Shown here: positions 20,921 through 32,627 of the stretch, one piece after another
Numbering within the stretch: the stretch's first letter is position 1
How the letters are laid out: every line of letters begins with the position of its first letter
Assembly: GCA_032622095.1 (NCBI GenBank)
Contig: CP136063.1
Span: 68,091,897-68,155,896, forward strand
Direction: 5' to 3'
Length of the DNA stretch: 64,000 nucleotides
Source: Siphonodentalium dalli
Taxonomy: Eukaryota; Mollusca; Scaphopoda; Gadilida; Siphonodentaliidae
The notes under the pieces: generated by a model
Databases searched by the model: none
The model's input: only the letters and a program-made list of their open reading frames with translations
Told to the model about the DNA's origin: nothing
Position numbers and translations under genes: made by a program

Positions 20921-21949
20921 AATTTAATCCGTCATTTCACAGGAGAACCACCAAAAAGTAGAAGTTTAAAGTATAACGAGAGTATAACATTGAGACTCCT
21001 TCCGACAAAAAAGACATGTTATGTTAAAAGAGACACCTGTCACTCAAAACTGGTGCTCAACGAGTGATGAAATTGCTTCCATTCAGCGTTTTTGATTGGC
21101 TATTCGCAACTTATCACGTGCCGGGCAGCTGTTTAGTTGCACGTGGGATTGATATATTTGACCACGGTGACACAAACCCATGTTGGTTTTAATTTCAGTG
21201 TTCACTTATTTGCAATGTTCAATCTTGTTGATTTGTCTGGTTACTTGTGCACTGAATATTAGCATCTAGTACGGTTATTGTCAATACTGTCATACAGTTT
21301 TGGGATCATGCTCACGGGCCTGAGAAACGGGCAAACTTAATTATGCATGGCCTAAGCTATTACCTCTATTGGATTTGGTGGGTGACTGATATGGTGCCTT
21401 CAGCTATTGCCCTTCACTGGATGCTTAAAATGGTGATTTATCGCTAGGAAAAGAGATCAACCTCATCAAGAATTGTGTGTGAAATAGTGTTGCAGTTGAA
21501 CCTCGCTTTAGATATAGTGCTATTTTACTTAGTCTAATTAAAATCCGACTCTCGAACAACCTACGCGCTACATAGTCTAAACAATTTCACTATCATTCAT
21601 ATTACTGCCCCTATAAATAGCTTCTCCATGCAATCCCTGCAGTATGGCGTCGCAGAGCACAAATAGTTTTACAATTGACCGATATCTCCTTACCATTGTC
21701 GTTTTCACGAAAAACAAACCAGGTGTTAACTATTAAAATTTCTAGGTATTATTGGCCATTTCTGGACTCTTTATAGATTTTTGTGTTTAATTAGTTGTTG
21801 TAATCTCTAAATTTGTAAACACTTTGTGAAATTAGCAATGTGACCGAAAATTTATTTTGCTAAATTTGGCTATGTAGCCAGAAACTGGAGAATCACTATC
21901 AATGTATAGGAATTCAGACTATCGCCTGATTGGCTTCATTGCTTTACTG
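20921..21949. other. Intergenic DNA, nothing recognised
   Basis: No recognisable repeat ends, exons or RNA genes. Confidence 0.5.
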
Positions 21950-22318
21950 TTAACCCTTTGATTGCCAGGTCCGATTTTTGTATCAACACATATACCCTGT
22001 GCCAATGCATTCTCTAATATATGTGAGTCGACCATAGGTCACCTCGCATATATAAGAGAATGCATTGGCCTAACAATTTTTCATCATTTGTTATTATTTT
22101 TTACAATTTTTTACAATTTGAATAATTTTTTCTTATATTCTTTAACAGACTTATTTTGTAGGTTTAGTGCCAGGGAATCTTACGTTTTTCATGGGCATCA
22201 AAATTATTACTATGAATACTTGGTGATAGTTGTTTTTTTGTTTTGTTTTTTTTAGGGCCGATTTTACAGACCGTAAATTAGGGCCGATGAGATCGGCCCC
22301 TGGCACTGAAAGGGTTAA
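21950..22318. mobile_element. Family C-i MITE with internal insertion
   Basis: TTAACCCTTTGATTGCCAGG to 'cccctggcactgaaaggg' TTAA. About 90 bp longer than other C-i copies, partly because the 'ggtttagtgccaggg' region is followed by unrelated AT-rich sequence. Confidence 0.85.
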
Positions 22319-22687
22319 ATATTGTGATTGACTGACACTCAACATCATGCTTCTAGGAAGTAATGGAATTATTTGCTATTTCGTTTAGAATCTACAACGC
22401 GTAGCTTGTTCAGAGTCTGATTTAAATAGGACTGTTTTACTGACTGTTCACCATATTATGAATTAGGAGTTCAGGTATATCCAAATGTTCTGCAATTATC
22501 TCACCTGTCTGATAGCATACAATTTACAGATCTAATTTCATTTCCCTGTACAAACTGGACTAACTGAGCTCAATATTTGACAACAAAATCCATGTCATAA
22601 CTGAAACAAAGAATAAACTTGGTGGATTACTTTCTCCAAATTGGCTAGAAAGATAAAAAACACTGTTTTATGTACAGGTTTGGCATG

Positions 22688-22788
22688 TTTCATCGGAAAC
22701 CATATTTCCGACTAAATCCTGAAAAGTTACCCATAATTCTACTGTGGTTTAGGGGTCGATTATTTAGGACATTACTTTACATTTTAAT
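22688..22788. repeat. Family E right arm only
   Basis: 'catatttccgactaaatcct', 'acccataattctactgtggt', 'ttaggacattacttta'. Confidence 0.75.
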
Positions 22789-23269
22789 GGTCTTTGGATA
22801 ACCATAACACAAGTAACAGACAATAATACAAATAAAATGACAAGTACAAGAGATAGCTTAATTATAGAAAAACTATTATATGTCGTGAATAATGTGCAGT
22901 GTAGTAAAGTTGAGTTGGTACATGGCAATTTATCTGTTATGTATAAATATCATGGGTTTTACTCAAGAATTAACACTCACTAAATACTCATTGACAAACT
23001 TCTATTATCTGAACATTTCCAACCAATGATGAACCATGGGTACCGTAATGAAAATAAATGGTTGTTAGACTGTTTTTTTTTTAATGCTATCCCCGTTTTT
23101 GGTCACCTGATAGTGCCTGACAACCTCTTTCCAGAGCTAAAACAACAGAATATTTCATATATAAATTCTTTAGGATGTCAGTTAGTTTGAACCGTGTTCT
23201 GTCCAGATGGAAATGAAATCGGATTCTGTTCATTCCACTCTGTATAAGGTATACTGAAGATGTCCTGTG

Positions 23270-23723
23270 CCGGAGTTTATTGTGCCTGTCATTTGCAGAA
23301 TGAGGTCGCCAGAGGGTGAATTTAGTGATGCTATCCCGCATAGTTGGCTAGAATCACCAAATTCACCCACTGGGGACCTCATTCTGCATGGCCTCATCTG
23401 CTATGGGAGACATAGACTCCTAAGGAAGTTTCCAAATGTTGAATATTGTAATGCACACCCATTGGGAACCTCGATTATGCTATGTTTCGTCTGCCAATTT
23501 GGGGATATAGAGAAACTAAACTAAAAAAAGAAATAGAATCTATGTGAAGAAGTTTCTGTATTTGATAATAAAGAAGCTTTCGAGAGAAGATGAGGCCTAA
23601 GCAGAATGAGGTCGCCAGAGGGTGAATTTAGTGATGCTAGCCCACTATGCGGGATAGCATCACCAAATTTACCCTCTGGGGGACCTCATACTGCAAATGA
23701 CAGGCACAATAAACTCAGGCTTG
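23270..23723. repeat. Family A long-form MITE
   Basis: 'gtgcctgtcatttgcagaat' to 'caataaactcaggcttg', two hairpins and the long spacer with 'gaagaagtttct'. The first terminal bases are decayed. Confidence 0.8.
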
Positions 23724-24351
23724 TCTTATGCCAACATTTGTTAATATAAATTAAACATGGGATTTTTTAGAGATTGTATATAACCATATTTATAGTTATT
23801 TGTAGATACAATATTGTACACGATTCTCTGCTCTGTAACTATATTTATAGTGATTTGTAGATACAAATACTCGTCAAAGGATTGTTTTATATTGCAGGCA
23901 ACCAAATGTCCTTGACTAGTCATAATGATATAAGGAATTGTTGCTTACACCCAATAATGACAAATAATGCCAGATGAAAAAAAAAATCTTAAGAGAGTGC
24001 CTCGCCCCCAAAAATCCTGCACGTCTAACATATTTATGACCACTACATATTTGTCATTCTATGTTTATTGTACACATGGTAGTCATGTTAATCGAAGTTT
24101 CAGCATTGATAGCTGCCATGATATCCTAAATAATCATATTCAATAAACATTGCATTCTGGTATGCCACATACCAAAGCATATCGGCAGTTGTTTAATAAA
24201 CAAAGAACAATTCTCTGACTGTAGAATGTGCAATCACATACCACTGGACTGATATAAAATCATTTCATATTTGATAGAAGCAATGCTTTCTATTAAGCAT
24301 ATTGCACAGTAATCAAGTAGTTTATGTGAAGAACAGGAACAATTATATAGG

Positions 24352-24486
24352 AAAGAAGCTTTCCAGAGATAAGGCCTGAGCAGAATGAGGTCCCCAGAGG
24401 GTGAATGTAGTGATGCTACCCCTCTATGCTGGATAGCATCACTAAATTCACTCTCTGAGGACCTCATTCTGCAAATGACAGACTTG
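24352..24486. repeat. Family A half element
   Basis: Begins inside the long-form spacer ('agaagctttccagagataag'), one hairpin, ends 'gcaaatgacagacttg'. Confidence 0.75.
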
Positions 24487-24809
24487 TGTCTAATGTCTCA
24501 ACCTCACAAAAAAAAGTTGATTTTGTTGGCTGTGTTTTGTCTACTCATTTAACTTGCATATACTGTATGCAAAATCTATTGCTCAGCAGCTAAAAGAGCA
24601 CATTTCCAATCTGTCACTGATACATAAGGAATAGTATGATATTACATGACTAATATTATATATTTCATGACTATTGCTATTTTCCGCTCTACCATTACCA
24701 GTGTAGATGTTATTGGCTGTCTGTGCAATTGTTGTCTTGTGTACATGTAAACTTTCAAATACGCACCAGTATATGCAAGCCTGTTTATAATTTCCCAAAG
24801 GGTTTAGCC

Positions 24810-25460
24810 TTTAGGTCAAAATGACGGTTTAGGTCAAAATGACCTACAGTGTATACAATTGGGTAGGTCATTCTGGAATTTAATAGGTCAAAATAGCAGT
24901 AAGTTATTAGCAATATTTTAAATATAAATTTTTCACTTTATATATGTTTTTTATTGACAATGTAGCAGTCATATGTGGGCCTCTATTTGTGACATTTCTG
25001 TCCATTATTTGTGACATTTCTGTCCATTATTTGTGACATTTCTGTCCATAACCTTACAGTAATGCCCTAAAGAATCAACTCCTTAACCAAAGCAGAATTA
25101 TGGGTAATTTTTCAGCATTTAGTCGGAAATATGACTTGTTGCCATTCATCAGAAAGCTCTCAGTGAGAGCTTTCCGATAAATGGCAACAAGCCATATTTC
25201 CGACTAAACCCTGAAAAATTACCCATAATTCTGCTTTGGTTGAGGAGTCATTTATTTAGGGCATTACTGTAGAATACATTGAGGAACTTGCTGTTGAAAA
25301 GCTAACATATTGATGTCTCAACCTGTTATCCCTTCATCATATAGCACAGAATTTAGATCAGAGAAAACACTTTGTTGTCCTTCACCTACTCAATTGAGTT
25401 GGTTGCTTAATTTTTTTGACCTAAGACTTATAATCAGGCTTGAGTATATGACCTATTGAT
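24810..25460. repeat. Family K repeat with a nested E element
   Basis: 'aggtcaaaatgacctac' and 'gggtaggtca' at the left and 'ttgacctaagacttataatc' 'aggcttg' at the right recur at 60190-61010. Near 24990-25050 a 22-bp unit ('gtgacatttctgtccattat') is repeated three times. Confidence 0.55.
25055..25271. mobile_element. Family E palindromic MITE
   Basis: TACAGTAATGCCC to GGGCATTACTGTA, inside repeat K. Confidence 0.88.
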
Positions 25461-25839
25461 TAAGCCACAGAGATGTTGTGGTTCCATTTTATATCATCTT
25501 GTTTTATTTTCTTCAAAGTTATTCAAATCATGTTTTATATATTCAAATGCCGGGAAAAAAAACCTTGGATAGGGCCAGTGATGGAGAGATCAAGGACAAA
25601 ACCTACATGCATATGTGTGATGCCAATTCTACAGCTCATAAGTAAATTAACTTGTTCTTATGAGCGAACACCAAGCAAGAGTTGTCGTTTATTTGTCATT
25701 TGAGAATTTAAGACACTTGACAAGAGACTGATGTCATACTCTTTCAAAATGAGCTAGAAATTTTATGCTCTTTAAATTTACACTTTCTTCATATGACATG
25801 TTTTGTACAGCTCATTAGCTTCCTGATCTGCGCTGGGTT

Positions 25840-26350
25840 TTAAAGTTGGATTATCTCTTTAATTAACAACTTTGAAATAGTTGCGTGGGTATAAAATAAT
25901 AAATATGAACTGAAGACCCCTGTCCCGAAAGGTTTCTATCAATTAATATTTTATTGGGACCGTTTATTTGTCTATTTTTAGAACAGACTATTCGGGTGAT
26001 ACCATAATAGCGATAGAGAGCATTAGGCTGTTCCTATGGCTACGTACCGAACGTCAAATGTCCCAGATTGATTGCTTGTATTGTTTTATTCCATAGTTAT
26101 AAGCGATAATGAGTATAATTAATGTTTATTTGTGACAAAATTACACCATATAATTTCTGGTCTCTGTTAACAGTAACCACTATTGTTCGTTGGCTAAACA
26201 ACCACACCTTTTTAGACCAGAAAATATTCGAAATAAAATGATAATTAATCGATAGAAGCATTTCCAGACAGGAGTCTTCGATTCAGATCTAATATTATAT
26301 CCCCCGGTAACTATATAATACATGTTTACAAAGAGATAATCCACCTTTAA
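25840..26350. mobile_element. Family F TIR element
   Basis: Ends 'ttaaagttggattatctctt' and 'aagagataatccacctttaa'. Long subterminal inverted arms ('gaagacccctgtcc', 'ggacaggagtcttc' style). The second copy is at 59388-59924 in the opposite orientation. Confidence 0.75.
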
Positions 26351-26588
26351 AGTTGAAAGTGAATCAAAAGTATGACCTTCTATTTACAAGACAAAATTAA
26401 CACATTTGTTAAAAACACCCAGCATTAATCTTGATTTTAAGTAGAAATATTTATCAGTGTATACATTTATTCAGCTCAAAACATAATATTATTTATTGAA
26501 GTTTATGCAAGACAATCCTCAAGAGTGACCTTACAATTAAAAGTATCTTTTAGTAAGGCAAGCTGTTTCTTAAGACTACAACATCAAA

Positions 26589-26803
26589 TACAGTAATACC
26601 CTAAATAATCGACCCCTTAACCTCAGCAGAATTATGGGTAATTTTTCAGGATTTGGTCGGAAATATGGCTTGTTGCCATTCATCGGAAAGCTCACTGAGA
26701 GCTTTCCGATGAATGGCAACAAGCCATATTTCCGACTAAATCCTGAAAAATTACCCATAATTCTGCTGTGGTTAAGGAGTCGATTATTTAGGGTATTACT
26801 GCA
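26589..26803. mobile_element. Family E palindromic MITE
   Basis: TACAGTAATACCC to GGGTATTACTGCA. The open frames on both strands at 26576-26840 are mirror readings of the palindrome. Confidence 0.88.
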
Positions 26804-27122
26804 CATGTGTAATTTCTTCATCACTCCATCACTGATATAACCAGGAGCCTATCTAGGGGACAGTATGATCGTTTAATAGTGTGTATATCGTGCTTAAGAT
26901 AAAGTCTCGTATCATTTTGTATGTTTCAGATTTTATGTTAATTAGACTCCTGAATAAATTATTGTTTATACTATAAATCCATTTGTTCAGACCTGCCTCT
27001 GCCCCATTTGCACTGCTAATTGCTAAATGGATTTTCCTGTTTGATGGGGTGCTCAGATAATATAAGCATACCACAGGCAGTGAAACATCCTATGGATTCC
27101 CATTCATTTCTAGTATGTTCAG

Positions 27123-27345
27123 TTAACCCTTTCAGGATGGGAGGTGCGCTGGTGCAGCATTAAAGACCCTGTGCCAGTGTATTCTCATATATATGCGAGT
27201 ATATATAAGAGAATGTCCTGGCTTACAAGGGCAAGGTAAATATTGTTAGGCCAATGTATTCTCTTATTTATGCGAGGCTGCCTATGGGAGCCTTGCATAT
27301 ATAAGTGTAATGCATTGGCACAGGGTTTTTGCAAAAAAATAAAAT
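27123..27345. mobile_element. Family C-iv MITE, right end lost
   Basis: TTAACCCTTTCAGGATGGGA, two hairpins, 'ggcacagggtttttgcaaaa' and then no TTAA end. Confidence 0.7.
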
Positions 27346-27354
27346 TTAATTTAA

Positions 27355-27960
27355 AGGGGGGTGCGGTGTATAGTGTTTTGCACCTGTCCATCCGTGCGTG
27401 TCCAATGTCTGTTCATATCATAACTTGAACAGTAGTGCTGGGATCTCAATGAAATTTTGTATGGATGGTCATTATTATGAGTACATTCAATAGAGGGTTA
27501 AGTCATTTTGTTCAGGTTTTCAATTCTATAGTTACTCATCTTTGTTTATCTGAAAATGTTGGCTTTTTGGTCCGTCCAATGTCTGTTCATGTCATAACTT
27601 GAACAGTAGTCCTTGGATCTCAATGAAATTTGGTATGGATGTTCACTATTATGAGGACATTCAATAGTGTGTTTCCATCGTTTTGTTCCAATTTTCAATT
27701 CCAGAGTTATTCATCTTCGTTAATCTGAAATTTTCGGCTTTTCACTCCATCTGATGTTTTTCAGGCCATAATTTGGAACAGTAATGCCCAGGATCACAAT
27801 GAAATTTGGTATGGAAGTTCACCACTTTGAGGACATTGAATGGCGTGTTCAATCTTTTGTTTAGATTTTTCGTTCTATAGTTATATTCATCTTTGTTTAT
27901 TTGAAAATGATATTTGGGTCCATCTGTCTGAGTATATGAGTCATACATTGTAGTTTATAG
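27355..27960. repeat. Family G-like tandem blocks
   Basis: Three degenerate blocks of about 180-190 bp: 'tgtctgttcatatcataact', 'tcaatgaaattttgtatgga', 'ttcaattctatagttactca', as in other 'tccgtcc' repeats of this window. Non-coding. Confidence 0.55.
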
Positions 27961-28068
27961 ATATGCCCACACCAGGCCACAAGCGGGTATACACCAGTCA
28001 ACAGTCTATCTCTTCTTCTGCATGAAACTGGGTTATCCTTTTTCGATTTAGAAATGGTTGAATATGGC

Positions 28069-29302
28069 TACAGTAATGCCCTAAGTAAACGACCCCTTAA
28101 CCATGGGGACAGCTTTCCGATGAATGGCAACAAGCCATATTTCCGACTAAATCCTGAAAAGTTACCCATAATTCTGCTGTGGTTAACTCTTTCAACCCGG
28201 CAGCCCGCTGTAGCGGGCACGACGTCATTTACGTTCACCCCGGTGGCCCGCTACAGCGGGCTGGCGAAACCATTCTCACTTCCCTACTTTATACCTAATA
28301 TTATAAACTTTATATTCAAGAAGGATCAATGTATATACCACGATGATTATTATTGGAATCAATATTGTACTCCCCACTGGAGGTGCTGCGAAAAATTACA
28401 GCAGGAAAATCCATAAACAGACCAGAACTGTCATTGTTTTAGATTTTTTTTTAATTTGGGGTCATATCCGTTATATGGGGACACTGTTTAACGACGTTAA
28501 TTTGGGGTAATTTAAAGGCCTGGGGGCTGACCTGCCCATGAAAGGTTATAAATTGACACAGATGGGAAGTGCCTGGATCGGCTTATAATTTATATGTAAG
28601 TCTCTCAATGTTGTTGGAGAGAGAAATTTATTTGCATGTGTTATATGGGTTAATGACCATAAAATCAATAGTATAGCTACATTTCAAGACATCCAATATT
28701 TGCCTAGCAACGGTTGTTAGGGTTGAACCAAGCTGAGATGATTGTAGAACTAGAATAATTCCCATGGACACATATGTATATATATATCAAGTTCCATGCT
28801 TGTTATTTCGATGAAAAAAATAACGAATTCACGCAGGTCTCATTCTGATAACAGGGTTAATTGGTACCTTTTATAGCTAAGAATCTTACACATAGCAACC
28901 GTTGCTAACCAAACATGATACGAAAAATGCTCTTTGCTCATACCAGATATCTACAATGTACTATTCGGTATGAAATGTGATTGCTATCCCATATTTCTGT
29001 TACATTATATATTTACATGGTATGGGTGATTTTTTTAACAACCCTGTGGTTGCCTAGCAACCGTTGCCAAGGATGGTCATGCCATGCGTGTGATCATACC
29101 CGAAAACGATGAGTATGGTCCAATGTATATATGGGCCAAGTTTCCTGTTTGTACAATATCTATCTCAATTTTAGCGCATGGTACTAGCACTGAGACGCAT
29201 TTCAGAGAATTATCAGTAATTAATTCAGGGTTTGGTGGAATTTCCCCATGGAAATCCAGTGGTGAAAGAGTTAAGGGGTCGATTACTTAGGGCATTACTG
29301 TA
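28069..29302. mobile_element. Family E MITE interrupted by a 1.1-kb TTAA element
   Basis: Left end TACAGTAATGCCC at 28069. The E sequence runs to 'ctgctgtggTTAA' at 28186 and resumes at 29271 'TTAAggggtcgattactt', ending 'ggcattactgta'. Confidence 0.88.
28187..29270. mobile_element. piggyBac-like element, CTCTTTCA ends, in E
   Basis: TTAA duplication at 28183-28186 and 29271-29274. Ends CTCTTTCAaC and GgTGAAAGAG. The left part holds GC-rich inverted repeats 'agcccgctgtagcgggc' and 'gcccgctacagcgggct', quite unlike the AT-rich context. The interior has three copies of a palindromic motif of the type tAGCAACCGTTGCTa, at about 28707, 28897 and 29055. The short frames (28054-28416, 29084-29290) show no transposase. 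Confidence 0.8.
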
Positions 29303-29536
29303 CCTCATTTGTTGGGTTGTGGTATTATTCCCGCCAGGACAGTCACACATATAGATGTCCGTATTTAATATCAGAGTCTCGAAACAAAACAATAGGTAAA
29401 CATTTAAAATGCCATGGAGCTTTATTTAAACCACATAATAATAAGAAAATTCATATTAACTTGAAAATAAAACAAGTTGTTTTACAAATAGACCCGGGTA
29501 AAAATACTTTAAATGGTGCTCAGTTGACATGGAATT

Positions 29537-29769
29537 TTAACCCTTCTATGACTGGAGCTTCCTGAAAATTTGCAAAAAACATGTGCCAATGCATTCTCTT
29601 ATATATGAGTCTCTCACAGGGGGCCTCGCATATATAAGAATACACTGGCCTAACAATATTTACATTGACCTTGTAAGTCAGTGCATTCTCTTATATATGT
29701 GAGGCTCCCTATGGGAAGGCACAGGATCTTTAATGCTGCACAGCGTACCTCCCGTCATGAAAGGGTTAA
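29537..29769. mobile_element. Family C-iv MITE (TTAA both sides)
   Basis: TTAACCCTTCTATGACTGGA to 'cctcccgtcatgaaaggg' TTAA. Confidence 0.85.
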
Positions 29770-29776
29770 ATGGTGC

Positions 29777-29920
29777 CAAGCGTTGAAATAGTGTGTCTGT
29801 CATTTGCAGAATGAGGTCCCCAGAGGGTGAATTTAGTGATGCTACCCCGCATAGCGGGCTAGCATCACCAAATTCACCCTCTGGGGACCTCATTCTGCTT
29901 ACACCTCAGCAGAATGAGCA
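29777..29920. repeat. Family A half element
   Basis: 'caagcgttgaaatagtgtgt', one hairpin, then 'gcttacacctcagcagaatg' where the second hairpin is missing. Confidence 0.8.
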
Positions 29921-30194
29921 CAAATCTCAGCAGAATAATAGCTCAAATCTGTCTGAAACAGCCACTATGCTGTCATTGATAAAAACTGTATTGTCACATT
30001 GTCATGGTCTATAATAGCTCAAATCAGTCTGAAACAGTGTGCCTTAGCCACTATGCTGTCAGTCTCTGCACACAAACTTCAAAGTTATTCACAGCCTCAC
30101 AGAATGTCACAGTCACTGATACAGACTCCATGATTCAACATGATCACTCTTTCTAAAAATATTATAATCCGATCATCATTGGAGATCAATACCG
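29921..30194. other. 3' flank of the MFS gene, short duplication
   Basis: A phrase of about 40 bp ('ctgaaacag...ccactatgctgtca') occurs twice (29950-29975 and 30028-30060). On the minus strand this would be 3' UTR of the transporter. No clear AATAAA is visible. Confidence 0.4.
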
Positions 30195-31724
30195 CTAGTC
30201 TACCACCATGCTGAGCAACGGAGACTCTGTGACCACAATTTCAATTGAAGGTCTAGTTCCGACCTTCTTGACTTTAAGGCGAACAACAAGATACAAGGTA
30301 ATGTATAGCAAGAGACAGAGGACAGCTAAGATACACATAAGGTTGAGATACCACACTGGATCGTATTCTTGCATCAAATATCCCAACAGAATTGGTGTTA
30401 TTCCCATACCAGCAGAGGACATCACTAGGAAAAATGCTGATATTTTGGAATTTACTGACACAATGTCTTCCTCTGTCCATTGATAAATGCAAGGAAAGAC
30501 GTAAGACATGGATACGCCAACACATCCGATAAAGACCCAGATGAGAGTCTCGTTCAAGTATAAGCTGAAGTATAATCCGATGAAAGATAACAATATACAG
30601 CAACAGCACCAGCATAACATTTTAGAAGAATTTATGAATGGCGATAAGAAAATGCCGGAGAATCGTCCCGACGCGAATGTTGCCCAGAATACAGATGTCA
30701 GGTCAGCACCTTTTCTTTTGTCCCAGTTGAAGTTTTTCACCACGAATGTGACAAGAAATCCAGCAGTGGTATCTTCCATGCTGCAATATACTAACATCAT
30801 AAAGCCCAGAAGTATTAATACTGTCATCTTTAGTACTGTAGGCAACTCCCTCCTTTGTGCTTCTTCAGAACCTTCTACAGTTTCTCTTGCTATTTTGCTT
30901 GAAGTAGAAATTAAAGTTTTTAACTTTAAGGCTAATATTGGAATTGAGAAGCAAATGGAAATTATTCCTGTCATTAGGAAAGGTATGTAAAGTCGGGATG
31001 ATGTATAAACTACATCCTCATATGTGGAATTTGATGACATATCTGTATTATTTACAGTTATATTCATTGTTCCATTCACAGAAGGTAGCACTTTTGCAAG
31101 AAATGGCTTTGTTGCTAAAGGAGAAAGCACACCACCGAAGGCAAATGAAAAATGTATGGCTTGCATATGTGGTCGACCTGCTGCACCCCATGTACGTGCA
31201 CATTCCACATTTCCACCTGTGTCAATTATTCCCATGCAGATTCCTGTGAGTATTTGACAGGCAATCATTGTCCAATATTCAGGAATCCATGGAACAGCTG
31301 TGGTGAACATTCCCATCATGGCAGTTGCAAAGAATATCACAATTTTCCTATCCAGCCTATCCAAGAAGGCACCGCATAAGAGCGAACCAAGTACATATCC
31401 CACAGATGCTGCAGTGAAATATGCTGATCCTTTCTCAGTGTCTGTGTTGGTGAGAACCTGAAGATCCAAGAAAGATGGTCCTCTTTGTCCACATGTCCAT
31501 CCCAATACTACAAAACACAAACCTAATGCGACTGTGGTGAATACTTTAGATATATGATGAGATTTATTAACTGAACTATCATCCTCACAGACAGCTGACG
31601 GTTGAGATTCTTGATGCAGCCTGGCATGATTTTCTTTACTTGGGGGGTTGAGTATATCTAGCTCATTGGATAGTTGATCATCAACTTCTGAAGTCGCACC
31701 TTCCAAATTACTATTTTCAACCAT
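30195..31724 (-). CDS. MFSD4B: MFS sugar transporter, MFSD4B/NaGLT1-like
   Basis: A 509-residue, intronless major facilitator protein, the only long open frame in the window. Family knowledge: MFSD4B (NaGLT1) is described as a sodium-dependent glucose carrier of the plasma membrane. Residues 1-58 form a polar cytosolic N-terminus. About 12 hydrophobic helices follow, starting near residue 61. The signature stretch IIDTGGNV at 166-173, then MQAIHFSFAFGGVLSPL at 187-203, is what I recognise as MFSD4-type. GAFLDRLDRK (118-127) fits the MFS motif A loop. A loop at 210-243 between TM6 and its preceding helix carries several N-glycosylation sequons (NGT, NIT, NNT, NST). The start has a good context (A at -3, G at +4). 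It is convergent with AGO and divergent from EFCAB7. MFSD4A is less likely but the substrate cannot be proven. Confidence 0.88.
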   Translation of the reverse strand: MVENSNLEGATSEVDDQLSNELDILNPPSKENHARLHQESQPSAVCEDDSSVNKSHHISKVFTTVALGLCFVVLGWTCGQRGPSFLDLQVLTNTDTEKGSAYFTAASVGYVLGSLLCGAFLDRLDRKIVIFFATAMMGMFTTAVPWIPEYWTMIACQILTGICMGIIDTGGNVECARTWGAAGRPHMQAIHFSFAFGGVLSPLATKPFLAKVLPSVNGTMNITVNNTDMSSNSTYEDVVYTSSRLYIPFLMTGIISICFSIPILALKLKTLISTSSKIARETVEGSEEAQRRELPTVLKMTVLILLGFMMLVYCSMEDTTAGFLVTFVVKNFNWDKRKGADLTSVFWATFASGRFSGIFLSPFINSSKMLCWCCCCILLSFIGLYFSLYLNETLIWVFIGCVGVSMSYVFPCIYQWTEEDIVSVNSKISAFFLVMSSAGMGITPILLGYLMQEYDPVWYLNLMCILAVLCLLLYITLYLVVRLKVKKVGTRPSIEIVVTESPLLSMVVD

Positions 31725-32000
31725 ATTTGATGCAGATCACGTTTACACGTCGCCAACACTCACACTGGAATAGACTAGTCCAAATCACAATGGTGATAAT
31801 GTACCGTAAAATACCAGTACATCACACGTGTATCACACTTGAGTATACATGCAAGTAAACAACTGCCATGTTTTCTGCTACGGTACTCCGTTTGGTTTTG
31901 TTTAAATTATCAGTGACGGGAGAACAATGACAAACCAAAAGCGAAGTGAATATGTGCACCAATAATTCATTCTTGCATATCTCGCACTGGAACGTATATC
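31725..32000. promoter_or_regulatory. Presumed MFSD4B promoter/5' flank
   Basis: The few hundred bases upstream of the minus-strand start hold no TATA box that I can see. The region is not repeat-like, which is notable here. Position only supports the call. Confidence 0.3.
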
Positions 32001-32627
32001 ACAAGTACACTTTCTTTAAAAAAAATTGTCAAACCGGAAATTCCAAGGTGCGCGCGCAGACATTTTTTCGCATAGAAACATGTACACAACTTGCGTTTCG
32101 AGGTTTTAAAAAGTCGAATAATCTGTCCTTTAACGCAAATTTCGCCTTAAATCACGGTTAGTATGGACATGTATATCTTAATTTGTGGTTTTGTTGTTAT
32201 ATCGACCAGGAAGATTTCCATTTCTGAGAACATTTTACTACAATTTGTCTCCTATTTTCGTGAATTATATTAATTATTAATATTATCGTAAATTACGTAA
32301 TTCAATTATTATTTATTTTATTAATTAATTGCCTAAATTGGAATAGATACAGAATATCACTTCAGTGAAGTGATCTGAGTCTCCATATCATGCCGAGTTG
32401 TGAAGTTGAGATCCCCAATCAGACGAGCTGCCGCAGGCTATGAATCTCACCACGTCCACACTGACCACAGTTAGTTACTGAGTTACTCAACTTACTGCCA
32501 ATACTGGACATAAAATGATAAAGTCCCAAAAATAAGTGTTTAATCGAGTTTATAAATCGGTATATAAAGAGCTAAAGAGTAAAGTAGTGGCTAGTGCCCG
32601 GACAAACATATCTCAAATAAAAGCACT
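32001..32627. other. Intergenic DNA, nothing recognised
   Basis: AT-rich, with a short 'cacttcagtgaagtg' palindrome at about 32360. No repeat ends or exons. Confidence 0.45.

Noticed and set aside
30208-31379. Several plus-strand frames of 75-160 residues
   Set aside because: Antisense shadows of the MFS transporter.
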